Shown in pieces: positions 25,858-34,482 of a stretch of DNA of 64,000 nucleotides (within the stretch, counting starts at the first letter, position 1; the number at the start of each line of letters is the position of its first letter). The position numbers and the translations under genes were made by a program. The stretch covers positions 5,084,001 through 5,148,000 of the forward strand of contig NZ_CP107845.1 in the NCBI RefSeq assembly GCF_041431415.1, given 5' to 3'. The notes under the pieces were generated by a model, which was not told the DNA's origin, made no database searches, and saw nothing but the letters and a program-made list of their open reading frames with translations. This stretch comes from Streptomyces sp. NBC_00513 (GTDB taxonomy: Bacteria; Actinomycetota; Actinomycetes; Streptomycetales; Streptomycetaceae).

Positions 25858-27714
25858 ATGGGATTTATGGGGGACAGGTCAACTCTGCTGGAGACAGGGC
25901 GGTTTGTGAGGGCGGAGGCCGAGCCGGGCACGGGAGCCGTTGAGGCGGCTCGCACCGTTGACGCGCAAACCGCACTGACCGATGCGGATTTCGCGGACGA
26001 AGCCTTCGGCGAAGCCGACGTGGCCAGTGACGCCGAGTTGGAAGCCCGGCACCGGGTGGCCGCGGACAAGGGCGACCCCGGCGCCATGAGCGTGCTCGGG
26101 GCGCTGCTGCTGCGCCGCGGCGACCTCGCCGGGGCCGAGCCGTACCTGCGCGGAGCCACCGGCGAGGGCGACCGGGCCGCCGCCAACAACCTCGGCGTAC
26201 TGCTGCACCAGCGGGGCTACCCCGAGGAGGCCGCCGGCTGGTGGCGCGTCGCCGCCGTGGCCGGATCCGCACCCGCCGCGCACGCCCTCGGCCGCTACTA
26301 CCGCGAGCGGGGGGACGAGCCCGCCGCCGAGTACTGGCTGCGCCAGGCGGCGGAATCCGGCCACGCCCTGGGCGCGTACGGACTGGCCGACCTGCTGGAG
26401 CACCGCGGGGACCGGGGCGTCGAGCGCTGGTTCCGCGCGGCCGCCGAGCAGGGGCACCGCGAAGCCGCTTACCGACTGGCGCGGCACCTGCGCAAGGGCG
26501 ACCCCGCCGAGGCCGAGCAGTGGTACCGGCAGGCCGCCGCGCGCGGACACCGCCGGGCCGCCCTGCACCTGGGCGCACTGCTGGAGGCGCGGGGGGAACT
26601 CAAGGAGGCCGGGCGCTGGTACCTGACGTCCGCCAAGCAGGGCGAGGCCCGGGCGGCCTGCGCCCTGGGGTTCCTGCTGCGCGACGCGGGCGACGAGGAC
26701 AGCGCGGCCGCCTGGTGGCACCGGGCCGCCCAGGACGGGGACGGCAACGCCGCCAACGCGCTGGGCGCGCTGCACGCCGCGCGCGGGGAGACCCAGACGG
26801 CCGAGAAGTGGTACCGGGCCGCCATGGACGCGGGCGACCAGAACGGGGCGTACAACCTCGCCCTGCTGTGCGCCGCGCAGGAGCGGACCGCGCAGGCCGA
26901 GCAGTGGTACCGGCGCGCGGCCTACGCGGGCCACCGCGAGGCGGCCAACGCGCTGGCCATCCTGCTGTTGCAGGGCGGCGACACCGAGGGCGCCGAGCCG
27001 TGGTTCTCCAAGGCGGCGGAGGCGGGCAGTGTGGACGCCGCCTTCAACCTGGGCATCCTGTTCGCCGGTCGGGACGAGGACCGCACGGCGCTGAAGTGGT
27101 ACGAGCGGGCCGCGTCGGCGGGGCACACCGACGCGGCGCTGCAGGTCGGCATCGCCCTCGTGCGGGACGGCGAGGAGCGGGCCGCCGAACGCCACCTGCG
27201 GTGCGCGGCGGGCGGCGGCAGCGCGGAGGCGGCCTTCCGGCTGGCCTCGCTGCTGGAGTCGTTGGCTCCGCCGCCGGAGCCGCCGGCCCTCGGCGAGTCC
27301 GCGGGCGGCGCCGCGCGCACCGAGAGCGAGGAGTGGTACGAGCGGGCCGCCGAACACGGGCACCGGCGGGCGCAGGTGCGCGTCGGGATGCTGGCCGCCG
27401 CGCGCGGTGATCTGGCGATGGCGGCGCGGTGGTACCGGGAGGCGGCCGAGGCCGGCTCCCGCAACGGGGCCTTCAACCTCGGGCTGTTGCTGGCACGGGA
27501 GGGCAACGAGCCGGAGGCCGCGCTGTGGTGGACGCGGGCGGCGGTGTCCGGACACGGCCGGGCCGCGCTGAGACTGGGGCTGCTGGCCGCGCGTCAGGGG
27601 GACCTGACGGAGGGGCAGAAGTGGTGCGTGCGGGCCATGGAGCTGGGGCCGGCGGAGGTCTCGGAACGCGCCGCGAGGTTGCGGGACGCGCTGGCTGAGG
27701 AACTCTCGGCCTGA
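25858..27714 (+). CDS. Sel1-like repeat protein
   Basis: 618 residues. After ~55 residues the chain is a run of about fifteen ~36-residue Sel1/TPR-like repeats of the form A..LG.LL..RGD...AE.WYR.AA..GH..AA. Examples: AYRLARHLRKGDPAEAEQWY, AALHLGALLEARGELKEAGR, AANALGALHAARGETQTAEK. Such solenoids are protein-interaction scaffolds. No signal peptide. Transcribed from the region after tRNA copy 1; its stop lies inside the arm of a shared terminator. Confidence 0.9.
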   Translation: MGFMGDRSTLLETGRFVRAEAEPGTGAVEAARTVDAQTALTDADFADEAFGEADVASDAELEARHRVAADKGDPGAMSVLGALLLRRGDLAGAEPYLRGATGEGDRAAANNLGVLLHQRGYPEEAAGWWRVAAVAGSAPAAHALGRYYRERGDEPAAEYWLRQAAESGHALGAYGLADLLEHRGDRGVERWFRAAAEQGHREAAYRLARHLRKGDPAEAEQWYRQAAARGHRRAALHLGALLEARGELKEAGRWYLTSAKQGEARAACALGFLLRDAGDEDSAAAWWHRAAQDGDGNAANALGALHAARGETQTAEKWYRAAMDAGDQNGAYNLALLCAAQERTAQAEQWYRRAAYAGHREAANALAILLLQGGDTEGAEPWFSKAAEAGSVDAAFNLGILFAGRDEDRTALKWYERAASAGHTDAALQVGIALVRDGEERAAERHLRCAAGGGSAEAAFRLASLLESLAPPPEPPALGESAGGAARTESEEWYERAAEHGHRRAQVRVGMLAAARGDLAMAARWYREAAEAGSRNGAFNLGLLLAREGNEPEAALWWTRAAVSGHGRAALRLGLLAARQGDLTEGQKWCVRAMELGPAEVSERAARLRDALAEELSA

Positions 27715-27747
27715 CCCTGAACGGCCGGCGGGCGCCGTTCGGGGTCA
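27712..27747. terminator. Shared terminator containing both stop codons
   Basis: Inverted repeat 27712-27725/27734-27747 with one mismatch. The left arm begins with the TGA of the Sel1 gene and the right arm ends with the reverse-strand stop of the FAD monooxygenase gene. Confidence 0.8.
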
Positions 27748-28821
27748 GCGGTAGAGCCATGACGTCGAGCGGGCGTACGCGTGGCGGAAGAACAGGGGCA
27801 TCAGGGTGTCGTTGACGCGGCGTTGCAGGGTGCCCGGGGTCTTGGAGTCGCGGTTCGCGCCGGCCGACCTGCCCATGCGGGCGGTCCGGGGACGGCGCAG
27901 TCGGGTGTACGCGTCGAGGGCGGAGCGGACCGAGGGGGCCGAGGCCACGCACCCGGCCAGGGCCACCGCGTCCTCGACGGCCATCGAGGCGCCCTGCCCC
28001 GCGCCCACCGGGTGCGCGGCGTCCCCGATCAGCACCGTGCGGCCGTCGTGCCAGACGGGGACCTCCGCCATCCGGTGCATCGGCATCGCGCGACCGACCC
28101 GTACCGCGGACGCCAGCATCTCCGACGGCCCGGCCTCCCCGGCGTACAGCTCCGCGAGCGGCGACAGGGTCACCTCGGCGCTCTCCGGGGGCTCCGGCGA
28201 GGCCACCTGGGCCGACCACCAGACCGAGCCGTCCGACGCCGGGACGTACAGGAACGCCCCGCGCCGCCCGAACACCATGTGGTAGGTGTCCGGGTCGAGG
28301 TCCGGGCCCCGCGAGACCCCGGACACGCTGTAGAGCCCCGCGTACCGCGGGACCGGGGCCGTCGCCGACAGGGCGGGGCGGGACGCGGACCAGATGCCGT
28401 CCGCCGCCACCACCAGGTCCCCGTCCACGTCCGCGGCGCGGACCCGCCCGCCCGTGACGATCCGGGCACCGGCGCTCACCGCCTCCGCCCGCAGGACCTC
28501 CACCAGGCGTCCGCGCAGCAGGGTCGTGCTGTGCAGCGTGTCGGAGGCGAGCCGGCCCCGGGGGACCTCGCCGAGGAGCTTCCCGGAGGCCGACCACATC
28601 CGCTGGTGCGCCACCTGGAAACCGGCCGCGCGGACCGCGGGGAGGCAGCCCAGGGTGTCCAGGGCGCGCTGCCCGTTGACGGCCAGACTGAGGAACGAGC
28701 CCACCTGGCCGGCCGGGTCCTCGTAGGCCTCGTACACGGTGACCTCGGCGCCGGTGCGCCGGCGCAGGGCGATGGCGCTCGCGGCTCCGGCCACTCCGCC
28801 ACCGATGACTGAGATGCGCAT
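27745..28821 (-). CDS. FAD-dependent monooxygenase
   Basis: 358 residues from ATG 28821 with AGAAGGG upstream. N-terminal dinucleotide motif ISVIGGGVAGAASAIALRRR, a central LVVAADGIWSASRP (DG motif) and VLIGDAAHPVGAGQGASMAV (GD motif) make this a class A flavoprotein hydroxylase of the PHBH fold. These use NAD(P)H and oxygen to hydroxylate aromatic or polyketide-like substrates. The gene faces a TetR regulator across a palindrome cluster (28839-28872), so expression is probably ligand-induced, in the manner of TetX- or drug-inactivating oxidases. The substrate is unknown. Confidence 0.9.
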   Translation of the reverse strand: MRISVIGGGVAGAASAIALRRRTGAEVTVYEAYEDPAGQVGSFLSLAVNGQRALDTLGCLPAVRAAGFQVAHQRMWSASGKLLGEVPRGRLASDTLHSTTLLRGRLVEVLRAEAVSAGARIVTGGRVRAADVDGDLVVAADGIWSASRPALSATAPVPRYAGLYSVSGVSRGPDLDPDTYHMVFGRRGAFLYVPASDGSVWWSAQVASPEPPESAEVTLSPLAELYAGEAGPSEMLASAVRVGRAMPMHRMAEVPVWHDGRTVLIGDAAHPVGAGQGASMAVEDAVALAGCVASAPSVRSALDAYTRLRRPRTARMGRSAGANRDSKTPGTLQRRVNDTLMPLFFRHAYARSTSWLYR

Positions 28822-28838
28822 GACTGTGCCCTTCTCGC

Positions 28839-28872
28839 TGAATCCACATTCACTGAATAGTGATTCGGTGAA
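28839..28872. promoter_or_regulatory. Operator cluster between the FAD monooxygenase and TetR genes
   Basis: Overlapping dyads of one half-site: TGAAT-CCAC-ATTCA (28839-28852, perfect), ATTCACTGAAT (28848-28858, perfect) and TTCACTGAAT-AGTG-ATTCGGTGAA (28849-28872, one mismatch). Likely binding sites of the adjacent TetR protein. Confidence 0.7.
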
Positions 28873-28929
28873 ACTCGGTTCAGTATGATGACGTTGCAAC
28901 GACGGCGTCAAGCGACAAGGGGATCCCCG

Positions 28930-29526
28930 GTGGGAGTGCGCAAGGAGCGGGCGGCCGGCACGGAGGCGGCGCTCAAGGAGGCCGCCCGCGGGCTGTTCCT
29001 GGAGCGGGGATACGCACAGACGAAGATCACCGACATCACCAGGGCGGCGGGACGCTCCACCGGCGCGTTCTACGAGCATTTCGCCGGCAAGGAGGAGCTG
29101 CTCCAGGCGCTGCTCGCGGACATGGGGGCCCAGGTCGACACGGCCGTGGGGGCCGAGGACCACCCCCGGGAGCACGACCTCGCCGATCCCGTGCAGCTCC
29201 GCACGCACGTCGCCGCGAGCTGGGGGGTCTTCCGGAACCACCTGCCCGTCGTGGTGGCCCTCTTCCAGAAGTCCATGACCGAGCCCCCGGGCGCCGGTCA
29301 GGCGTGGGAGCGGCTGACGCGGGAGACGGACCCGCTGCGCCGGCACCTGGAGTACATGCGCGAGCAGGGCCGGCCACTGCCCGGCGATCCCGGGCTCGTC
29401 GCGGCGGCCATGGGGTCGATGATCTCGATGCTCGGCTACGCGGCGATGACCGCCGGGGTCCCGCTCGACGACGACGAGGTGGTCGACACCCTCACCGCTC
29501 TTTTGCTGCGAGGACTGGCCGGTTAA
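28930..29526 (+). CDS. TetR family repressor
   Basis: 198 residues from GTG 28930, chosen because AAGGGG ends 7 bases upstream; ATG 28885 in the same frame lacks a good site and would cut into the operator spacing. The helix-turn-helix reads [20 protein letters not shown] near 31-50, with the tail [16 protein letters not shown]. The C-terminal ligand domain is unassigned. Divergent from the FAD monooxygenase and most likely its repressor. Confidence 0.9.
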   Translation: MGVRKERAAGTEAALKEAARGLFLERGYAQTKITDITRAAGRSTGAFYEHFAGKEELLQALLADMGAQVDTAVGAEDHPREHDLADPVQLRTHVAASWGVFRNHLPVVVALFQKSMTEPPGAGQAWERLTRETDPLRRHLEYMREQGRPLPGDPGLVAAAMGSMISMLGYAAMTAGVPLDDDEVVDTLTALLLRGLAG

Positions 29527-29573
29527 CCGATTTGCATCTGCCGCGACGCCTCCCGTACAGTCGGGTTTACCGA

Positions 29574-29647
29574 CGCGGGGTGGAGCAGCTCGGTAGCTCG
29601 CTGGGCTCATAACCCAGAGGTCGCAGGTTCAAATCCTGTCCCCGCTA
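29574..29647 (+). tRNA. Initiator tRNA-Met (CAT), copy 2
   Basis: Identical over 74 nt to copy 1 at 25557, including the C1 x U72 mismatch and G-C-rich anticodon stem. The 12 bases before it (GGGTTTACCGA with one more) and the CTGAA after it are also shared. Confidence 0.96.
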
Positions 29648-29654
29648 CTGAAGG

Positions 29655-29689
29655 CCGAAGGCCCGGATCCCATGGATCCGGGCCTTCGG
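29655..29689 (+). terminator. Terminator of tRNA copy 2
   Basis: 16-bp stem (29655-29670 with 29674-29689); the core GGCCCGGATCC matches the terminator of copy 1. Confidence 0.85.
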
Positions 29690-29728
29690 TCGTTTCCGGA
29701 TCGTTCCCGGATGGAAAGCGCGTCACGA

Positions 29729-29775
29729 ACGATACGAGGGCCCGGAAGCGTCGTGCTTCCGGGCCCTCGTGTCGT
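29729..29775 (-). terminator. Terminator of catR
   Basis: Long stem (ACGAGGGCCCGGAAGC with GCTTCCGGGCCCTCGT) around a GTCGT loop, 12 bases beyond the catR stop. Confidence 0.8.
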
Positions 29776-29786
29776 TCGGGGTGGGG

Positions 29787-30203
29787 TCAGGCGGCCGCGC
29801 AGTTCGGGCAGACCCCTCGGTACGTGACCTCGACGGCGGAGACCACGAAGCCGAAGCGTTCGCCGGCGGGCAGGTCGGCCAGCGGGTCGCCGGCCGGGTG
29901 GACGTCGCGGATCGCGCCGCAGACGGCGCACACCAGGTGCTGGTGCGGCTGGTGCGCGTTCGGGTCGTACCGCTTGGCGCGGCGATCCGTGGACACCTCC
30001 AGGACCTCGCCCAGGGACACGAGCTCGCCCAAGGTGTTGTAGACGGTCGCCCGGGAGATCTCCGGCAGCCTGGTCACGGCCCGTGCGTGCACCTCGTCTG
30101 CCGTCAGGTGAACGTGGTCACCGTCGAGCACCTCGGCCACGACGCGCCGCTGTGCGGTCATGCGCCATCCGCGTCCGCGGAGTCGTTGCAGCAGGTCACT
30201 CAT
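29787..30203 (-). CDS. catR: Fur/PerR-family peroxide regulator CatR
   Basis: 138 residues from ATG 30203. The winged-helix recognition region is EISRATVYNTLGELVSLGEV and the metal site HQPHQHLVCAVCGAIRDVHP with a second Cys pair CPNC at the end, giving the structural Cys4 zinc and His-rich regulatory site of PerR-type proteins. Divergent from a monofunctional catalase gene, the arrangement of Streptomyces CatR-KatA, in which CatR represses katA until oxidised by peroxide. Expected to bind the inverted repeat in the shared promoter (30276-30288). Confidence 0.9.
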   Translation of the reverse strand: MSDLLQRLRGRGWRMTAQRRVVAEVLDGDHVHLTADEVHARAVTRLPEISRATVYNTLGELVSLGEVLEVSTDRRAKRYDPNAHQPHQHLVCAVCGAIRDVHPAGDPLADLPAGERFGFVVSAVEVTYRGVCPNCAAA

Positions 30204-30269
30204 GGACGCCAGCCTAACAGCGCGGGGACTCCGTGTAACTCCCGAACGAGTGCGAGATTGGATGCTTGC

Positions 30270-30297
30270 TTGACTTGGACAAAGTCCATTGTAGGAT
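30270..30297 (+). promoter_or_regulatory. katA promoter with CatR-type operator
   Basis: TTGACT (30270-30275), 16-bp spacer, TAGGAT (30292-30297). The spacer opens with the perfect inverted repeat TGGAC-AAA-GTCCA (30276-30288), a site a repressor would use to block polymerase. Confidence 0.75.
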
Positions 30298-30363
30298 CGA
30301 GCACGGCACGGCCCGAGGGTGGGCCGAGGGCAGGACGAGGCAGGAATGACGCAGGAGGCGCAC

Positions 30364-31815
30364 GTGACGCAGGGACCGCTCACCACGGAGACCGGGGCTC
30401 CGGTCGCGGACAACCAGAACAGCGAGACCGCCGGCATCGGCGGGCCCGTACTGGTCCAGGACCAGCTCCTGCTGGAGAAGCTCGCGCACTTCAACCGCGA
30501 GCGGATCCCGGAGCGTGTGGTGCACGCCCGCGGCGCCGGCGCCTACGGCACTTTCACGCTCACCCGCGACGTCTCGCAGTGGACCCGGGCGAAGTTCCTG
30601 TCCGAGGTCGGCAAGGAGACCGAGACGTTCCTGCGGTTCTCCACCGTCGCGGGCAACCTCGGCAGCGCCGACGCGGTGCGCGACCCCCGCGGCTGGGCGT
30701 TGAAGTTCTACACCGAAGAGGGCAACTACGACCTCGTCGGCAACAACACCCCGGTGTTCTTCATCAAGGACGCCATCAAGTTCCCCGACTTCATCCACAC
30801 CCAGAAGCGCGACCCGTACACGGGCTCGCAGGAAGCCGACAACGTGTGGGACTTCTGGGGCCTGAGCCCCGAGTCCACCCACCAGGTCACCTGGCTCTTC
30901 GGCGACCGCGGCATCCCGGCCTCCTACCGCCACATGAACGGCTTCGGCTCGCACACGTTCCAGTGGAACAACGAGGCCGGCGAGGTCTTCTGGGTCAAGT
31001 ACCACTTCAAGACCGACCAGGGCATCAAGAACCTCACCCAGGACGAGGCCAACCGGCTCGCCGGCGAGGACCCCGACTCGCACCAGCGCGATCTGCGCGA
31101 GGCCATCGAGCGCGGCGACTTCCCGTCCTGGACCGTGCAGGTCCAGATCATGCCCGCGGCCGAGGCGGCCGGGTACCGCTTCAACCCGTTCGACCTCACG
31201 AAGGTGTGGCCGCACGCGGACTACCCGCTGATCGAGATCGGCAAGCTGGAGCTCAACCGCAACCCGGAGAACGTCTTCGCCGAGGTCGAGCAGAGCATCT
31301 TCAGCCCGGCCCACTTCGTCCCCGGCATCGGCCCCTCCCCGGACAAGATGCTCCAGGGTCGCCTCTTCGGCTACGGCGACGCCCACCGCTACCGCGTCGG
31401 CATCAACGCCGACCACCTGCCGGTGAACCGCCCGCACGCCACCGAGGCGCGCACCCACTCCCGTGACGGCCACCTGTACGACGGCCGCCACAAGGGCGCG
31501 AAGAACTACGAACCCAACAGCTTCGGCGGTCCGCACCAGATCGACCGTCCGCTGTGGCAGTCGGTTCCCCTCACGGGCGGCACGGGCAACCACCCGGCCG
31601 CGGTGCACAGCGAGGACAACGACTTCGTCCAGGCCGGCAACCTCTACCGCCTCTACTCGGAGGACGAGAAGGCCCGGCTGATCGAGAACCTGTCCGGGTT
31701 CATCGCCAAGGTCTCGCGCGACGACATCGTCGAGCGCGCGATCGACAACTTCCGCCAGGCGGACGGCGACTTCGGCAAGCGGCTGGATGCCGCGGTCCAG
31801 GCCCTTCGCGGCTGA
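30364..31815 (+). CDS. katA: Monofunctional heme catalase
   Basis: 483 residues from GTG 30364, preferred over ATG 30346 because GGAGG lies 5 bases upstream and family members begin MTQGPLTTE. Catalytic His 54 is in [13 protein letters not shown], Asn 127 in [11 protein letters not shown] and the proximal heme Tyr in [11 protein letters not shown]. Small-subunit clade of catalases, cytoplasmic, detoxifying hydrogen peroxide. Divergent from catR and driven by a strong promoter with an embedded operator. Confidence 0.96.
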   Translation: MTQGPLTTETGAPVADNQNSETAGIGGPVLVQDQLLLEKLAHFNRERIPERVVHARGAGAYGTFTLTRDVSQWTRAKFLSEVGKETETFLRFSTVAGNLGSADAVRDPRGWALKFYTEEGNYDLVGNNTPVFFIKDAIKFPDFIHTQKRDPYTGSQEADNVWDFWGLSPESTHQVTWLFGDRGIPASYRHMNGFGSHTFQWNNEAGEVFWVKYHFKTDQGIKNLTQDEANRLAGEDPDSHQRDLREAIERGDFPSWTVQVQIMPAAEAAGYRFNPFDLTKVWPHADYPLIEIGKLELNRNPENVFAEVEQSIFSPAHFVPGIGPSPDKMLQGRLFGYGDAHRYRVGINADHLPVNRPHATEARTHSRDGHLYDGRHKGAKNYEPNSFGGPHQIDRPLWQSVPLTGGTGNHPAAVHSEDNDFVQAGNLYRLYSEDEKARLIENLSGFIAKVSRDDIVERAIDNFRQADGDFGKRLDAAVQALRG

Positions 31816-31837
31816 CGCACCGCTTGTCGTGGCGAAA

Positions 31838-31873
31838 GACGGGCCGGCGCTCCCTCGGGAGGGCCGGCCCGTC
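31838..31873. terminator. Terminator between katA and the CBS gene
   Basis: GACGGGCCGGC (31838-31848) pairs with GCCGGCCCGTC (31863-31873); an inner CTCCC/GGGAG extends the stem. Confidence 0.82.
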
Positions 31874-31920
31874 GGCGTACCGCCGAAGAGCCCGGGCCGA
31901 CCGGCCCCGGCCCGCGAGGG

Positions 31921-32316
31921 CTACGCCGGTACGGCGCTGCGCCGGACCGGCGCCCAGCAGCGGATGACGTCGCGGACGGACACGATGCCCACGGGGCCAC
32001 CGTCCTCCAGCACGATCAGATGCCGGAAACCGCCGTGCGCCATGGCCTCGGCGGCCTCCTGCACGGTCGCCTCCGGGGTGCAGAACACGACGTTGTTGGT
32101 GGTGTGCGCACCCACGGACTCACGGTCGGGATCGTGTCCCGCGCCGATCGAGTTGAGGATGTCGCGCTCGGTCAGGATGCCGATTCCACTGTGGTCGGGG
32201 TCGAGGACGACGGCCGCGCCCACGCGCCGGCCGGACATCAGGCAGGCCGCCTGACGGAGGGTGTGCGCGGGTCCGAGGGTGAGGATCACGGTGCTCATGG
32301 CGTCACGGACGAGCAT
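31921..32316 (-). CDS. CBS-domain pair protein
   Basis: 131 residues from ATG 32316 with GGAGG 11 bases upstream. Two CBS motifs: VRDAMSTVILTLGPAHTLRQ with GIGILTERDILN, and NNVVFCTPEATVQEAAEAMA with GIVSVRDVIR. Stand-alone CBS pairs bind adenine nucleotides and act as energy-sensing regulatory modules. The partner is not evident. The next 250 bp upstream hold no gene that I can support. Confidence 0.88.
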   Translation of the reverse strand: MLVRDAMSTVILTLGPAHTLRQAACLMSGRRVGAAVVLDPDHSGIGILTERDILNSIGAGHDPDRESVGAHTTNNVVFCTPEATVQEAAEAMAHGGFRHLIVLEDGGPVGIVSVRDVIRCWAPVRRSAVPA

Positions 32317-32566
32317 GAAGGGAGCCACCTCCTGGGTGATCCCCCGCTCGGGTGGGTGCGCGGGGCGAAGGCCGTGCGGTCGCACTTCGAGAAGGCCTTC
32401 ACAAGCGCACAAGCGGGGGGATCCTCAGATTCCCACGAACACGGAGGGTCATCAAGAGGGCGCGTTCGGCACGCGCGGGCGCATCCGCCGGGCACGGGAC
32501 GCGCCCGGCCCCCGGTCACGGCGACCGCGGAGGTCCGGATCCGGCGCCGGACCCGGCCGCCCGACC

Positions 32567-33379
32567 TCAGGCGCGCGGGCGCAGGTGCGCCAGCATCTCC
32601 TCGTGGAGCAGACCGTTCGAGGCGGCGGCGTTCCCGCCGTGCACGCCCTCGACCCCGTCCAGGTCGGTGAACCGGCCGCCGGCCTCCTGGACCACGACCG
32701 CCAGGGCGGCCATGTCCCACAGGCTCAACTCCGGCTCCGCGCACAGGTCGAGCGAGCCCTCCGCGACCATCATGTAGGGCCAGAAATCGCCGTAGCCGCG
32801 GGTGCGCCAGCAGGCGCGCGACAGGTCCAGGAAGCCGGGCAGCCGGCCCTGCTCCTCCCAGCCGCTCAGCGAGGAGTAGGCGAAGGAGGCGTCGTCCAGG
32901 GTCGCGACCTTCGACACCCCGAGCCGCGTGGTCTCGCCCAGCGCGCCGCCCGCGAAGGCGCCGCCGCCCTGCGCCGCCCACCAGCGGCGGCCCAGCGCCG
33001 GCGCCGAGACCACGCCGACCACCGGACGGAAGACCCCGTCGGCGTCGTCGGGGTCCTGCGCCATCAGGGAGATCAGGGTCGCCCAGACCGGAACCCCGCG
33101 CACGTAGTTCTTGGTGCCGTCGATGGGGTCCACGACCCAACGGCGCGGTCCCTCGCCCTGGAGCCCGTACTCCTCGCCCAGGATCGCGTCGCCGGGGCGG
33201 GCGGCCAGGATCCCGGCCCGGACGATCTCCTCGGCGGCCTTGTCGGCCTCGCTCACCGGGGTCATGTCCGGCTTCGTCTCGACCAGCAGGTCGAGGGCTC
33301 GGAAGCGCTGCATCGTGGCGGCGTCCGCCGCGTCGGCGAGCTCAAGGGCAAGGCGGAGGTCATCGTCATACTCGGGCAT
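32567..33379 (-). CDS. hisN: Histidinol-phosphatase, inositol monophosphatase family
   Basis: 270 residues. The metal-binding motifs are ILGEEYG (~68), VVDPIDGTKNYVRGVPVWAT (~82) and ELSLWDMAALAVVVQEAGGR (~220), the three signatures of the IMPase fold. The DPIDGTKNYVRG form is typical of actinobacterial HisN, which dephosphorylates histidinol phosphate in histidine synthesis. A role as inositol monophosphatase cannot be excluded from sequence. Divergent from the TetR gene. Confidence 0.85.
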   Translation of the reverse strand: MPEYDDDLRLALELADAADAATMQRFRALDLLVETKPDMTPVSEADKAAEEIVRAGILAARPGDAILGEEYGLQGEGPRRWVVDPIDGTKNYVRGVPVWATLISLMAQDPDDADGVFRPVVGVVSAPALGRRWWAAQGGGAFAGGALGETTRLGVSKVATLDDASFAYSSLSGWEEQGRLPGFLDLSRACWRTRGYGDFWPYMMVAEGSLDLCAEPELSLWDMAALAVVVQEAGGRFTDLDGVEGVHGGNAAASNGLLHEEMLAHLRPRA

Positions 33380-33516
33380 GGTCGAACAGTATCGAGACTG
33401 TCGCGGCCCGGCGAACGCCGTCCACGGTACGGCCGAGAGGCGCCCTTGACAGGATCTGTCGACCCGTCAAGTCTGGCCGGAGAGCCAATCGGGTGAGCCA
33501 ATCGGGGGAGGCGTCG

Positions 33517-34077
33517 ATGCCGGCGGCCCGGGAATCCTTGCTGGAAGCGGCCGGAGCGGCGCTGTCCGCGCGCCCCTGGCCCGCCGTGCGGATGGTCGAC
33601 GTGGCGGCCGCCGCCGGGGTGTCCCGACAGACCCTCTACAACGAGTTCGGCGGCAAGGCGGGCCTCGGCCGGGCCCTGGTCCGCCGCGAGGCCGACTGGT
33701 ACCTCGACGGCGTGGACCGGACCCTGGCCGCCCAGGCGGGCACCACCGACCGGCTCGCGGGAGTGGCCGAGTGGACCGTACGGGCCGCCCGCGCGCGCCC
33801 CCTGGTCCAGGCCCTGCTGACCGGCTCGTGGAACGGGAACCTGCCGGCGCCGCCCGGACGCGGGTCCCGACCGGGCGTTCCCGCGCTCGGCCCCGGGGAG
33901 CTGATCCGAGCGGTCCGCGACCGGGCGTCCGCCGCGCTCACGCCGGAAACGGCGGGGCGGTGCGAACTCGTCGTACGGCTCGCGCTGTCCTACGTGATCG
34001 CCCCGGGGGAGGAGCCGGGCACCGGGGAACTGCTGCGCCTGGTCAGTGCGCCGAACCGGACAGCTGAAGTCCGATGA
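33517..34077 (+). CDS. TetR family regulator
   Basis: 186 residues from ATG 33517, chosen for the GGGGGAGG 5 bases upstream. HTH: MVDVAAAAGVSRQTLYNEFG near 28-47. The leader holds two direct copies of GAGCCAATCGGG (33482-33493 and 33495-33506). Its 3' end overlaps the convergent SMR transporter gene by 35 bp. The target is not evident; the divergent hisN or the SMR gene are candidates by proximity only. Confidence 0.88.
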   Translation: MPAARESLLEAAGAALSARPWPAVRMVDVAAAAGVSRQTLYNEFGGKAGLGRALVRREADWYLDGVDRTLAAQAGTTDRLAGVAEWTVRAARARPLVQALLTGSWNGNLPAPPGRGSRPGVPALGPGELIRAVRDRASAALTPETAGRCELVVRLALSYVIAPGEEPGTGELLRLVSAPNRTAEVR

Positions 34078-34366
34078 CGCCGAGGATCACCAGCGAGATC
34101 GAGACGAGCTTGAGGGTGGACACCAGGTCGCCCAGGAAGACCATGCCGTAGATCGCGGTCCCGGCCGCCCCGATGCCCGTCCACACCGCGTACGCCGGAC
34201 CCACGTCGAGCTTCTTCAGCGCCAGCGTCAGCAGACCGAAGCTGCCGAGCGCGAAACAGGCGAAGGCGATGGTCGGCCACAGACGGGTGAAACCGTGGGA
34301 CAGCTTGAGGCACACCGCGAAGCCCGTTTCCAGGATTCCGGCGACCACGACCAGCAGCCACGCCAT
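34043..34366 (-). CDS. SMR transporter, SugE/Gdx-like
   Basis: 107 residues with four predicted helices. Glu 13 in the first helix (GILETGFAVCLKLSHGFTRL) and the YAVWTGIGAAGTAIYG motif match the SugE/Gdx branch, whose characterised members export guanidinium ions by proton antiport, rather than EmrE-type multidrug pumps. GGGGAGG precedes the ATG. A GTGAC-ATCGC-GTCAC dyad (34388-34402) lies upstream. Its tail overlaps the convergent TetR gene. Confidence 0.85.
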   Translation of the reverse strand: MAWLLVVVAGILETGFAVCLKLSHGFTRLWPTIAFACFALGSFGLLTLALKKLDVGPAYAVWTGIGAAGTAIYGMVFLGDLVSTLKLVSISLVILGVIGLQLSGSAH

Positions 34367-34482
34367 GGCGTACGCCTCCCCGCGTCATGTGACATCGCGT
34401 CACTTGGTGCGAACAAGCATTTATCCCGACCGGTGCCCCCACAAACCCGGCCCGCCGCCGGACGGCAGGGCCGCAGACCGCC

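Noticed and set aside
34367..34440. Guanidine riboswitch before the SugE-like gene
   Set aside because: The leader is short and lacks the guanidine-I core and the paired ACGR loops of guanidine-II; only one GTGAC dyad is present.
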